Source of the DNA: Gammaproteobacteria bacterium
GTDB taxonomy: Bacteria > Pseudomonadota > Gammaproteobacteria > Pseudomonadales > Azotimanducaceae
Direction of reading: 5' to 3'
Length of the DNA stretch: 9,596 bases
Assembly: GCA_002711495.1 (NCBI GenBank)
Contig: PARM01000027.1
Coordinates: forward strand, 38,541-48,136
In this document: in pieces, positions 1-7,752 of the stretch
How positions within the stretch are numbered: position 1 is the first letter of the stretch
How the letters are laid out: every line of letters starts with the position of its first letter
Translations under genes and position numbers: made by a program
The notes under the pieces: generated by a model
The model's database searches: none
What the model was told of the DNA's origin: nothing
Seen by the model: only the letters and a program-made list of their open reading frames with translations

Positions 1-15
1 TTAGCAAGTGTGTTG

Positions 16-972
16 TTAGAAGAATATTCGGAAGCCCATGTAGAGGAAATAGCCTAAAAGAAATAAAGCGCCTAATGGCTTACCCATTACCCCCTTGTTC
101 AGAATAAAGATAATGATTAACGATGCGGCGAAAGCTAAAGACACTCCGATATCAAGTGCGCCACTTGCATCCGTTTTGATCGGATAAATAATTGCCGTTG
201 TTGGTAAAACTAACAGAAGATTGAAAATGTTTGATCCAACAATGTTTCCTACGCAAAGATCTGCCTCTTTTTTTAGAGCGGCTATGATAGATGTAACTAG
301 CTCTGGGAGGCTGGTTCCAATAGCCACGAGTCCAATGCCTATAATCGTTGAAGAGACTCCCAGAATTGCAGCAAGCGCCACTCCGTTAGTTATCACCATT
401 TCTCCTCCAATGGCGAGCCCGACAGCTCCGATCGCAACCAACGACCAGTTAACGCTTTTGGTATCCCAAAAAGACGAGCCGGCTGTGCTTTCCTCTGCTC
501 CACTGCTTTCTGACAGGTCCTCGAAGGTCATGTACATAAAAATGCAAAATAAGAGCAGTAATATGAGTCCATCCGGCAAATCTATTGACGAGACTTGTCC
601 TCGCAGTGTTGGATCAAGGATCATGATTATTGTTGCTAGGCTTGCGAGCAATAGAAGCGGTATATCTCTTTTGATGATTTGATTGTTCAAATTGAGACCA
701 GACATAAGCGCCGTCCCGCCGAGAACTAAGCCGAGATTCGCTAGGTTGGATCCAGCGATATTTCCGAAGGCGATATCTGTCTGCTCTTTTAACGCTCCCA
801 CAACGTTAACCATCAGCTCAGGGGCGCTAGTTCCAAAAGCAACGATGGTTAGTCCGACCAGGAGGGGAGGCACCCCGTATGAATGTGCCAGTCCAGTGGC
901 TCCGCGCACGAGGCCTGCACCTCCCAGGAGCAAAAAAGTAAGCCCAGCCATTAAAAGTAAAAACGAAGTCAT
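16..972 (-). CDS. Calcium/sodium antiporter, YrbG/CaxA family (K+-independent Na+/Ca2+ exchanger type)
   Basis: Complete 318-residue inner-membrane protein, the usual length for bacterial YrbG-like exchangers. It shows the internal duplication of the Ca2+/cation antiporter superfamily. The first alpha repeat has GLTIVAFGTSAPEL at about residues 40-53, followed by GNIAGSNLANL (70-80). The second has GIGLVAIGTSLPEL (212-225) followed by GNIVGSNIFNLLLVL (242-256). The acidic residue in each GTS-PEL motif (E52, E224) is the expected ion-binding position. About ten hydrophobic segments are visible. An acidic, Ser/Glu-rich loop at about 150-170 separates the halves, as in the family. The start is ATG at 970-972. 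No clear Shine-Dalgarno lies ahead of it, but the N-terminus runs straight into a first membrane helix as expected. It is transcribed alone, away from the 973-1255 gap. Ion specificity (Ca2+ versus other cations) cannot be read from sequence. Confidence 0.93.
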   Translation of the reverse strand: MTSFLLLMAGLTFLLLGGAGLVRGATGLAHSYGVPPLLVGLTIVAFGTSAPELMVNVVGALKEQTDIAFGNIAGSNLANLGLVLGGTALMSGLNLNNQIIKRDIPLLLLASLATIIMILDPTLRGQVSSIDLPDGLILLLLFCIFMYMTFEDLSESSGAEESTAGSSFWDTKSVNWSLVAIGAVGLAIGGEMVITNGVALAAILGVSSTIIGIGLVAIGTSLPELVTSIIAALKKEADLCVGNIVGSNIFNLLLVLPTTAIIYPIKTDASGALDIGVSLAFAASLIIIFILNKGVMGKPLGALFLLGYFLYMGFRIFF

Positions 973-993
973 GCGATAATGTTACCAAGTTAT

Positions 994-1028
994 TCGCTAA
1001 AAGACTGGTATAGTTTAGTCTCGCTAAA
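994..1028. repeat. Direct repeat TCGCTAAA, two copies, upstream of the antiporter gene
   Basis: TCGCTAAA occurs at 994-1001 and again at 1021-1028, 27 bp apart, within 60 bp upstream of the antiporter start. Between them is a weak dyad, AGACT (1002-1006) and AGTCT (1017-1021). The placement would fit a regulatory site for the antiporter. Eight-base repeats in AT-rich intergenic DNA can also arise by chance. Confidence 0.25.
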
Positions 1029-1197
1029 TAGTGAGAATATTTTTAGAGAATGTGTCACAAGACCCTGACACTTGCTGAAATAAGGTATCACACTGCGAAG
1101 CAAACGCGGCAGCTTTTGATCTATCCAGTGTTTTTCCAATCTCGATCATCAACCGAATTTCAAAGTTACCCGCCAATCGATCGTTACTTTGACGCAT
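1024..1197 (-). CDS. Possible 57-residue small protein, unrecognised
   Basis: Within the gap between the antiporter and the photolyase, the minus strand has an uninterrupted reading frame from ATG at 1195-1197 to TAG at 1024-1026. The product begins MRQSNDRLAGNFEIRLM and ends SKNILTI. An in-frame TAG lies ten codons upstream of the ATG, so it cannot be extended. The middle (about residues 11-43) could form an amphipathic helix, and two cysteines lie at 36 and 47. No Shine-Dalgarno precedes the ATG (the sequence there is CGGCTTCTC), which argues against efficient translation. It lies downstream of the photolyase stop on the same strand, about 58 bp away, and upstream of the antiporter. I recognise no family. 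It may be a chance frame, a small hypothetical gene or the remnant of one. Confidence 0.22.
   Translation of the reverse strand: MRQSNDRLAGNFEIRLMIEIGKTLDRSKAAAFASQCDTLFQQVSGSCDTFSKNILTI
1052..1071. repeat. Inverted repeat GTGTCA-N8-TGACAC
   Basis: GTGTCA at 1052-1057 and TGACAC at 1066-1071 are perfect complements around an 8-base loop. On neither strand is it followed by a convincing T-run, so it is not an obvious intrinsic terminator. It lies inside the possible small ORF and downstream of the photolyase. It could be an operator-like dyad, a weak RNA hairpin or chance. Confidence 0.3.
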
Positions 1198-1255
1198 GAG
1201 AAGCCGTTTGTGATTTTGACGAATCTATCGAATAAACATTTTCTCTTAACGCCCC

Positions 1256-2764
1256 TCAACCAACCACTCTAGTAGAGATGAACTCTTTCGCTAATTCAAA
1301 GATCTCGACTTTTCTGTTTGGATTCAGTTTGTTAAGCGCTCGAGTCATGATTGATAGCCTTGGATTCCCCTTGAAAAAGTCTAAGTTGTCTTGGATAAAG
1401 AGCCAATAAAGCCCATCGACCAGGTCGCACCAAGAGTCACGTTTGTAGTTACTCATTTTCAATATATAGTTTGAGCCACAGATATATGGTTTAGTGGAAA
1501 AAAAACCGCCATCTGCAAAGGTTCCCATGCCGTAGACATTCGGCACCATTACCCAATCTGCGGAATCAACGAACATCTCCATAAACCAGTTAAAAACGTG
1601 ATCTGGATGCACTCGGGAGAGTGTCATCAAGTTAGCTACGATCATTAGCCGAGGGATGTGATGGGTGTATCCGTACTCGTTACAATCTTTGATCACGTCA
1701 TCGAGAGGTGCGATCCCGGTTGTGCCGTTGTACCAATGAGGAGTCAATCTTCCTTTATGACCCCAAAAATTCGATTTAACCTGGCTCTCTCTCTTTGTGT
1801 CATATACTCCATGAATGAACTCCCTCCATCCAATTATTTGTCTTAGAAATCCCTCGACTGAATTTATGGGTACATCATGTCTCTCCGAAAAATCAATGGC
1901 TTTTTCGATCACCTCTTTTGGAGTAAGAAGCCCCATATTCAGTGAGGTGCTCAGGGCACTGTGGAACAAAAAATTGTTTTCAGAATGAATCGCGTCCTCG
2001 TAGGCTCCAAAGTCTCCAAATTTGGATTGGAGGAAATTATCTAACTGAGCTGAAGCGTCTTCGCGAGTGATTGGCATCCAAAGATCAGACATAGATCCCG
2101 GATGATTTGGGAAATATTCTTCGATTTTTTTTACTATCGCCGTATCTATTTCACAGGTAGGTTTTGGTTTGTCCGGTAAAGTTATGTTCCGAGGTAGCTT
2201 TTTACGATTCTCTTCGTCGAATGACCATTTACCACCAATTGGTTTTCCTGCGTCGTCAATTAATACCCTTCTATCTTTCCTCATCAATTGATAAAAGCTT
2301 GCCATGCGGAGGTTCTTCTTCCCGTTAGCGAATTGGGAAAACTGATTTGCATTGCAAAGAAACTTCTGGCTTGGATGTTTGTGCCACCCTAGCTTGGATT
2401 CGGATATAAATCCTGCAATTCTTCGAGAAAAAAAATGATCCTCAATCTCAAAGTGATGAATTTCTGAAATCTCATTGGACACTATTACTCTCTCGAGTTT
2501 CTCTTCGAACGAGTCAGAAAAGTCAGCGTCGGCTATAGAGTGGTAGAAGACTTCAAACCCTTGCTTTAGCATCTCATCGCGATAGGCTCGCATTGCAGTA
2601 AAAAACATTAAGATCTTTAATTTGTGATGCTTGTTTTGTCTACATAGGCCGAGGTCTTCCGCCATGAAAATGCGACGGCATCCAGTGTCCTCGATATATT
2701 TAATTGGAAAAAGCTGATCACCGAGTACGATCAGTAGGTCCTCATTTGTGTGAATCTTTTCCAA
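1256..2764 (-). CDS. Cryptochrome/photolyase-related protein (PhrB/CryPro, FeS-BCP family) with an altered iron-sulfur site
   Basis: A 502-residue flavoprotein of the family of bacterial (6-4) photolyases and cryptochromes exemplified by Agrobacterium PhrB. The N-terminal antenna domain opens with LIVLGDQLFP (11-20), the family signature. The C-terminal FAD-binding helical domain shows EGFLRQIIGWREFIHGVY (304-321), YGYTHHIPRLM (364-374, with both family histidines H368/H369), FVDSADWVMVPNVYGMGTF (398-416) and ADGGFFSTKPY (417-427). PhrB binds a 4Fe-4S cluster through four cysteines. Here C361, before THHIPRLM, and C446, before the LYW motif, match the first and last. The Y-C-x-x-C pair and about 11 residues of its loop are missing, so the sequence runs NYKRDSWC. 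A cysteine at 429 is not at a canonical ligand position. Start is TTG at 2762-2764, chosen because AAGGAG lies 5 nt upstream. Expected role: blue-light DNA repair or light sensing. Family confident, cluster loss strongly suggested. Confidence 0.92.
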   Translation of the reverse strand: MEKIHTNEDLLIVLGDQLFPIKYIEDTGCRRIFMAEDLGLCRQNKHHKLKILMFFTAMRAYRDEMLKQGFEVFYHSIADADFSDSFEEKLERVIVSNEISEIHHFEIEDHFFSRRIAGFISESKLGWHKHPSQKFLCNANQFSQFANGKKNLRMASFYQLMRKDRRVLIDDAGKPIGGKWSFDEENRKKLPRNITLPDKPKPTCEIDTAIVKKIEEYFPNHPGSMSDLWMPITREDASAQLDNFLQSKFGDFGAYEDAIHSENNFLFHSALSTSLNMGLLTPKEVIEKAIDFSERHDVPINSVEGFLRQIIGWREFIHGVYDTKRESQVKSNFWGHKGRLTPHWYNGTTGIAPLDDVIKDCNEYGYTHHIPRLMIVANLMTLSRVHPDHVFNWFMEMFVDSADWVMVPNVYGMGTFADGGFFSTKPYICGSNYILKMSNYKRDSWCDLVDGLYWLFIQDNLDFFKGNPRLSIMTRALNKLNPNRKVEIFELAKEFISTRVVG

Positions 2765-2769
2765 AAATT

Positions 2770-2775
2770 CTCCTT
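2770..2775 (-). promoter_or_regulatory. Ribosome binding site AAGGAG of the photolyase gene
   Basis: On the minus strand AAGGAG (2770-2775) is followed by five bases and then TTG GAA AAG. This strong Shine-Dalgarno match supports translation starting at the non-ATG codon TTG at 2762-2764. The resulting N-terminus places the GDQLF signature about 15 residues in, which is plausible for this family. Confidence 0.75.
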
Positions 2776-2981
2776 AAGTGGATTATGCCGACGAGTAACC
2801 GCAATGCTCGGCCCTTTATACGCTGTTTGTGTGCGATTGAGATTATCCAAGACCTATCTCTCTTTAATAGCCTCCCACTTGCAGTTACAGCACACCCGCG
2901 TTTTGAATCAGGCAAGGCGTTTTAGATAGGACTCAGAACAGTAAACTTTCTATGCTAGTTTTTTTGCCAAGCACAGAAAAT

Positions 2982-3010
2982 AGATATCCTTTTGATACTC
3001 AGATATCCTT
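2982..3010. repeat. Direct repeat AGATATCCTT, two copies 19 bp apart, upstream of the SDR-LLM pair
   Basis: AGATATCCTT is found at 2982-2991 and again, identically, at 3001-3010, a 19-bp period or close to two helical turns. The second copy runs into the AT-rich stretch TATATTTTAAA ahead of the ribosome site of the dehydrogenase at 3038. The position suits a binding site for a regulator controlling the plus-strand operon, possibly also the divergent photolyase. I could not place a convincing -35/-10 pair: TTGATA at 2992-2997 is too close to TATATT at 3010-3015. The rest of the 2765-3037 gap holds no gene I can support. Confidence 0.4.
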
Positions 3011-3037
3011 ATATTTTAAAAAAATTAGGAAAGTATT

Positions 3038-3889
3038 GTGGAAGATTTAAAAGGGCAGATCGCTGTTGTAACCGGAGCGAGCAGGGGCATTGGCAAGGGA
3101 ATCGCGCTCGCGCTTGGCGAAAAAGGTTGCACAGTTTATGTTACAGGAAGGACAACCGGTGATGGCGATAGAACCATTGACACGACGGCCCGTCAGGTAA
3201 ACGAAGCGGGTGGCGAGGGTAGGCCTATCCAGTGTGACCATGGAGATGATGCGGATATCGAGCGTTTGTTCTCGCAAATAGCTCAGGAATCGGATTGCAT
3301 TGATATATTAGTAAATAACGTATACAAAATCCCAAATCCACCTGCGTGGGGTGGGGGGTATTGGGATCATCCAATTCAAGTTTGGGATGATCAAGTAGGG
3401 ATTGGTTTGAGAGCTCATTATGTAGCGAGTTGGCATGCAGCAGCCCTGATGTTTAAAAGTAGTTCAGCTAGAATGCTAAATGTTTCCTCTCCTGGGGGAC
3501 AAAGTTACCATTTCTCCTGCTCCTATGGTGCGGGGAAAACTGGCCTAGACAGGCTTACTGCAGACATGGCTGTCGAGCTTCAGCCGAAAGGAATTCCGGC
3601 CTGTGTGCTTTACCCTGGCGCGGTTTCAACTGAATTTATTGTAGATGCCTCCAAAGAAAGAGAAATGGACTTGTCGCAATCTCAGACCCCCTTGCTGGTT
3701 GGGCGTTCAGCCGCTGCACTTCTTATGGATGATGACTTAATGGCCAGAACCGGGAGCATACAGTGGGTGGAAGATTTGATCGAAGAATTTGATCTCTACG
3801 ACGAAAATGGTTCTCGGCCAACAGAAAAGTATGCGGGACGAATTGCTCAGGGTGAAAATCATCGTTGGGCTCCAGACCTTGAAAAATAA
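3038..3889 (+). CDS. Short-chain dehydrogenase/reductase, DHRS1-like
   Basis: A 283-residue cytoplasmic Rossmann-fold oxidoreductase. The cofactor glycine motif TGASRGIG is at 12-19. Arg38 after the second strand (VYVTGR) suggests NADP(H) preference. NNVY (93-96) replaces the common NNAG. The catalytic residues are Ser150/151 (VSSPGG), Tyr163 and Lys167 (YGAGK). The NN-Y motif, the VWDDQVGIGLRAHY segment, the SSPGG motif and the YGxGK active site resemble the DHRS1-like branch of SDRs rather than classical FabG types. The substrate is unknown. Start is GTG at 3038-3040 with AGGA at 3027-3030, seven bases upstream; the glycine motif then sits at the usual distance from the N-terminus. The LLM oxidoreductase gene begins 30 bp after its stop on the same strand, so the two are probably one operon and may act on the same compound class. 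Confidence 0.92.
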   Translation: MEDLKGQIAVVTGASRGIGKGIALALGEKGCTVYVTGRTTGDGDRTIDTTARQVNEAGGEGRPIQCDHGDDADIERLFSQIAQESDCIDILVNNVYKIPNPPAWGGGYWDHPIQVWDDQVGIGLRAHYVASWHAAALMFKSSSARMLNVSSPGGQSYHFSCSYGAGKTGLDRLTADMAVELQPKGIPACVLYPGAVSTEFIVDASKEREMDLSQSQTPLLVGRSAAALLMDDDLMARTGSIQWVEDLIEEFDLYDENGSRPTEKYAGRIAQGENHRWAPDLEK

Positions 3890-3919
3890 AACAAGAGCCA
3901 AGTTACAAGTCTTAGTTTT

Positions 3920-4978
3920 ATGAAATTCGGGATTGCCTTAGCCTCGGCAGTCGACTCATGGAAACATGTAAAGCGCGCCGAGGAACTGGGTTTCAGCTCG
4001 AGTTGGTTCTATGACACACAGCTTTTGAACCCCGACATTTTTATCTGCATGGCTCTTGCTGCAGAAAAGACATCTGGGATCCGATTGGGAACAGGCGTCT
4101 TAATTCCAAGCAATCGTATAGAGCCGGTAACAGCCAATGCGCTAGCGACCTTAAACCGGATAGCCCCTGGAAGAATAGATTTTGGGGTCGGCACAGGTTT
4201 CACGGCGCGCAGAACTATGGGACTCAAAGCTATTCCTCTCCGCATAATGAAAAGATACATTGAGCGGGTCCAAGAGCTTCTTCGTGGTAATTTGATTGAG
4301 TGGGATTTTGAATCTGAAAATCGAAAGATCAGTTTTTTAAATCCCGAATACGGTCTCATAAATCTTGAGGATCCAATAGATTTGCACATCTCAGCCATGG
4401 GCCCAAAATCAAGAAAGTTAGTGGCTGAGGTAGGCGCGGGCTGGCTTAATTTTGGATCAGACCTTGATAGTCTGATAAGAGATGCAGAAGACTTCAAGTC
4501 TCATTGGCAATCCCTGCGTGGATCTCAAGTCGAAATGAAAAACACTTTATTCTTTTTGGGAGCCGTTCTGGGAAAAGATCCCGAGAAAAACGCAGAAAAG
4601 CTCATGCTGCAGGCGGCGCCTTGGACGGCAGTGATGCTTCATAATCTCGCTGAAAGTGACCCGAGAATTTATTCCAAACTGCCGCCTAAGCATCGGTCGG
4701 TGCTTCAGGCATATTTAAATATGCACAAAGATTATAAGCCGACGGACGCTAAATATATCGAGAATCACAAGGGTCATTTGATGTATCTTCGGGAGGGAGA
4801 GAAGCAAATTATTGATCCTGACTTTGTTCGTGAAACAACAATGAGCGGTTCTAAGCAGGAGCTAAGAGATAAATTCAAGCTGTTAGCAGAGTCTGGATAT
4901 GAGGAGTTTGTAATCCAGTTAATTCCGGGAGAAGAGGACGCGATCGAGGATTGGGCAGAGGTCTTTTCCGTTCTGTGA
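3920..4978 (+). CDS. LLM-class flavin/F420-dependent oxidoreductase (luciferase-like)
   Basis: A 352-residue TIM-barrel enzyme of the bacterial luciferase-like superfamily. Family hallmarks in order: VKRAEELGFSSSWFYD (17-32), AAEKTSGIRLGTGV (47-60), LATLNRIAPGRIDFGVGTGF (75-94), YIERVQELLRG (113-123) and HISAMGPKSRKLVAEVGAGW (156-175). The last two regions match members often annotated as 5,10-methylenetetrahydromethanopterin reductase-like or F420-dependent. Sequence alone does not tell whether FMN or F420 is used. The function is oxidation, reduction or monooxygenation of an unknown substrate in the cytoplasm. Start ATG at 3920-3922 has no clear Shine-Dalgarno; translation may depend on coupling to the SDR gene, whose stop is 30 bp upstream. 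The gene ends 25 bp short of the convergent metY stop. Confidence 0.9.
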   Translation: MKFGIALASAVDSWKHVKRAEELGFSSSWFYDTQLLNPDIFICMALAAEKTSGIRLGTGVLIPSNRIEPVTANALATLNRIAPGRIDFGVGTGFTARRTMGLKAIPLRIMKRYIERVQELLRGNLIEWDFESENRKISFLNPEYGLINLEDPIDLHISAMGPKSRKLVAEVGAGWLNFGSDLDSLIRDAEDFKSHWQSLRGSQVEMKNTLFFLGAVLGKDPEKNAEKLMLQAAPWTAVMLHNLAESDPRIYSKLPPKHRSVLQAYLNMHKDYKPTDAKYIENHKGHLMYLREGEKQIIDPDFVRETTMSGSKQELRDKFKLLAESGYEEFVIQLIPGEEDAIEDWAEVFSVL

Positions 4979-5003
4979 ATGATATTAAACTGAGAATAGT
5001 TGG

Positions 5004-6305
<1,302 letters not shown>

Positions 6306-6310
6306 TTAAT

Positions 6311-6790
6311 TCAAGGTATTTTATTCGGTCGCTTAGCACTAATAATCCCAGTATTTACGCCGGACCAAGTGAGTCCGCCAAACAGTCTTGCATACTCTAT
6401 CTTCATGCATCGATCCATTACCGGGACCATTCCTAAATCCACCGCCTTTTCCGCAGCCTCTTTGTTCACTATCCCGAGCTGCATCCAAAACGCGCTAGCT
6501 TTCAAAGCCATTGCGTCTTCCAGAAAGTCGGCGACCCTTTCGGATCTTTGAAAGAGGTTAACCACGTCCACTGGCCCATCAATTTCTCTTAACGAGGCGT
6601 AACTTTTTCTACCCAGTATTTCCTTATAGTGCGGGTTTACCGGAATGACCGTGTAGCCTTTTTCCATAAGATACTTCGCCGCGAAATAACTGGGTCTCGA
6701 CCAGTTTCCTGACAACCCTACCATGGCGATAGTCTCAGTGCTTTCCAGTATATTTCTTATTCGTTGGTTAGAAAGCCCGTCTTCAGTCAC
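6311..6790 (-). CDS. CoA-binding domain protein, YccU-like
   Basis: A small Rossmann-type protein of the CoA-binding family, like E. coli YccU. Counting from the preferred start it has 159 residues. It shows ETIAMVGLSGNWSRPSYF (about residues 18-35), YLMEKGYTVIPVNP (40-53), a GPVDVVNLFQRSE segment (72-84), the family motif SAFWMQLGIVNKEAAEKA (99-116) and VPVMDRCMKIEYARL (122-136). Proteins of this group bind CoA in crystal structures, but the cellular role is unclear. I prefer GTG at 6788-6790 as start because AAGGAG (6797-6802) precedes it by six bases; GTG at 6806-6808 would add MSKEIS but has no ribosome site. It is the first gene of an operon with metY (20-bp gap). This suggests a role linked to acetyl-CoA-dependent homoserine acetylation or sulfur assimilation, which is inference. 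Confidence 0.88.
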   Translation of the reverse strand: MTEDGLSNQRIRNILESTETIAMVGLSGNWSRPSYFAAKYLMEKGYTVIPVNPHYKEILGRKSYASLREIDGPVDVVNLFQRSERVADFLEDAMALKASAFWMQLGIVNKEAAEKAVDLGMVPVMDRCMKIEYARLFGGLTWSGVNTGIISAKRPNKIP

Positions 6791-6796
6791 ACTGAT

Positions 6797-6802
6797 CTCC
6801 TT
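6797..6802 (-). promoter_or_regulatory. Ribosome binding site AAGGAG that sets the start of the CoA-binding gene
   Basis: AAGGAG on the minus strand ends six bases before GTG (6788-6790). It would fall inside the coding sequence if translation began at the upstream GTG (6806-6808), which itself is preceded only by CCCTATT. This favours the shorter protein by six residues. Confidence 0.65.
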
Positions 6803-6871
6803 GGACACAATAGGGATTACTATTTGCCCACAAAAACGATATCTTCGACTTTTGATAACAATGATTCAAGT

Positions 6872-6877
6872 AAGAGG
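6872..6877 (+). promoter_or_regulatory. Ribosome binding site AAGAGG for the divergent SDR gene
   Basis: AAGAGG lies five bases before ATG at 6883-6885. The in-frame GTG at 6877-6879 overlaps this site and so is an unlikely start. The 92-bp gap to the CoA-binding gene must hold two divergent promoters, but I see no convincing -35/-10 pair on either strand. Confidence 0.6.
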
Positions 6878-6882
6878 TGCGT

Positions 6883-7695
6883 ATGAGCCAAAAAAAATCT
6901 ATTTGCATCACGGGCGGGGCGAGCGGCATGGGTCTTGAAACGGGACTTTTTTTTTCTCGAAAGGGTTGGCTTGTTGGTTTGTTCGACAAAGATCTATCTC
7001 TTTTAAAGGAGGCCGAAACGTTGTTCGATCCAGAAACAGTCATGACTGCGGAAGTGGATGTAACATCTCCAGAAAACTTGAAGCATGCGATGAAAAACTT
7101 CTCTGTGTTTAGCGGGGGACGACTGGACGTAATGTTTAACAATGCTGGTATAGCCCCAGGTGGTTGGTTCGACGAGATGGACTTACTTCAAATGAAACAA
7201 ATCATCGAAGTTAATGTCATAGGAGTTTTTAATAGTATCCTTGCAGCGCTGCCTTTACTGAAGGCCACTGAAAATTCTTTATGCCTAAGCACATCATCGT
7301 CCTGTGCTACTTTTGGGCATGCACGAAGGGCTGCATACACCGCCTCCAAGTTCGCCGTAAAAGGTCTTACAGAATCCTTATCGTTAGAATTCGAAAGGTT
7401 TGGTGTGCGAACCGCTGACATCTTGCCTGGCTGCATTGATACGCCGATGTTGCGTCGCGAGACAGCTCAGGGTGCGGGTAAGCCTTTCGAGGAAGCAATG
7501 CTTGAAAATCTTCCAAAAGAGGGTGCCTATCGGTTGATGCCCGCATCGGCAATCGCTGAGGCAGCATGGTCGGCGTATCAAGACAGTGACCCTATTCATT
7601 TTTATGTGCCTCCCGAGGTCGCTTACGCAGATAAACTTAAAGGTTCTGACATTAGTAGTGCACGAGAGGAAATTAAGTCTTTTTTGTTCAGGTAG
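6883..7695 (+). CDS. Classical short-chain dehydrogenase/reductase
   Basis: A 270-residue SDR from the ATG at 6883. The glycine motif TGGASGMG is at about 10-17. Asp35 at the end of the second strand (VGLFDKD) suggests NAD(H) preference. A DV motif at 59-60 (EVDVTS) contacts the adenine ring, and NNAG is at 86-89. Asn111 (VNVIG) and the catalytic Ser139, Tyr152 and Lys156 (YTASK) complete the tetrad. LPGCIDTPML (about 181-190) is the PG motif that positions the nicotinamide. The substrate cannot be deduced; relatives are commonly labelled 3-oxoacyl-ACP reductase or alcohol dehydrogenase without proof. It stands alone, divergent from the CoA-binding/metY operon, and its stop is 57 bp from the convergent stop of the repeat protein. 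I found no clear terminator hairpin in that 57-bp gap. Confidence 0.92.
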   Translation: MSQKKSICITGGASGMGLETGLFFSRKGWLVGLFDKDLSLLKEAETLFDPETVMTAEVDVTSPENLKHAMKNFSVFSGGRLDVMFNNAGIAPGGWFDEMDLLQMKQIIEVNVIGVFNSILAALPLLKATENSLCLSTSSSCATFGHARRAAYTASKFAVKGLTESLSLEFERFGVRTADILPGCIDTPMLRRETAQGAGKPFEEAMLENLPKEGAYRLMPASAIAEAAWSAYQDSDPIHFYVPPEVAYADKLKGSDISSAREEIKSFLFR

Positions 7696-7752
7696 AAAAG
7701 CGCAAAAACATAAAGTTGAAAACGGACGTGATTTCGGTCGGGGCAATCTCGC

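Noticed and set aside
221..682. Open frame of 153 codons on the plus strand opposite the antiporter
   Set aside because: The minus strand carries both alpha-repeat motifs of the antiporter; the opposite product is low in complexity and has no motif.
2787..2812. GCCGA...TCGGC hairpin in the photolyase leader
   Set aside because: A 5-bp stem with a 16-base loop is too weak to claim as a regulatory RNA structure.
2785..2925. Possible small plus-strand gene beginning ATGCCGACGAG in the divergent gap
   Set aside because: No ribosome site, it is part of a frame that runs out of antisense photolyase sequence, and the product shows no recognisable feature.
2943..2965. Terminator-like AAACT...AGTTT followed by a T-run
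   Set aside because: The stem is only 5 bp and AT-rich, and there is no plus-strand gene upstream for it to end.
4009..4497. Open frame of 162 codons on the minus strand opposite the LLM gene
   Set aside because: The plus strand has clear family motifs across the whole stretch, and the antisense product is Ser/Arg-rich with no recognisable domain and no ribosome site.
6877..6879. GTG as start of the second SDR
   Set aside because: It overlaps the AAGAGG ribosome site of the ATG six bases further on, which is the better start.
6791..6882. SAM or other methionine-type riboswitch ahead of the metY operon
   Set aside because: The whole divergent gap is only 92 bp and shows no set of paired stems of the kind needed; it must also hold two promoters.
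7696..7752. Bidirectional terminator between the second SDR and the secreted protein gene
   Set aside because: I could find only three-base stems in this gap; no hairpin with a T-run on either strand.
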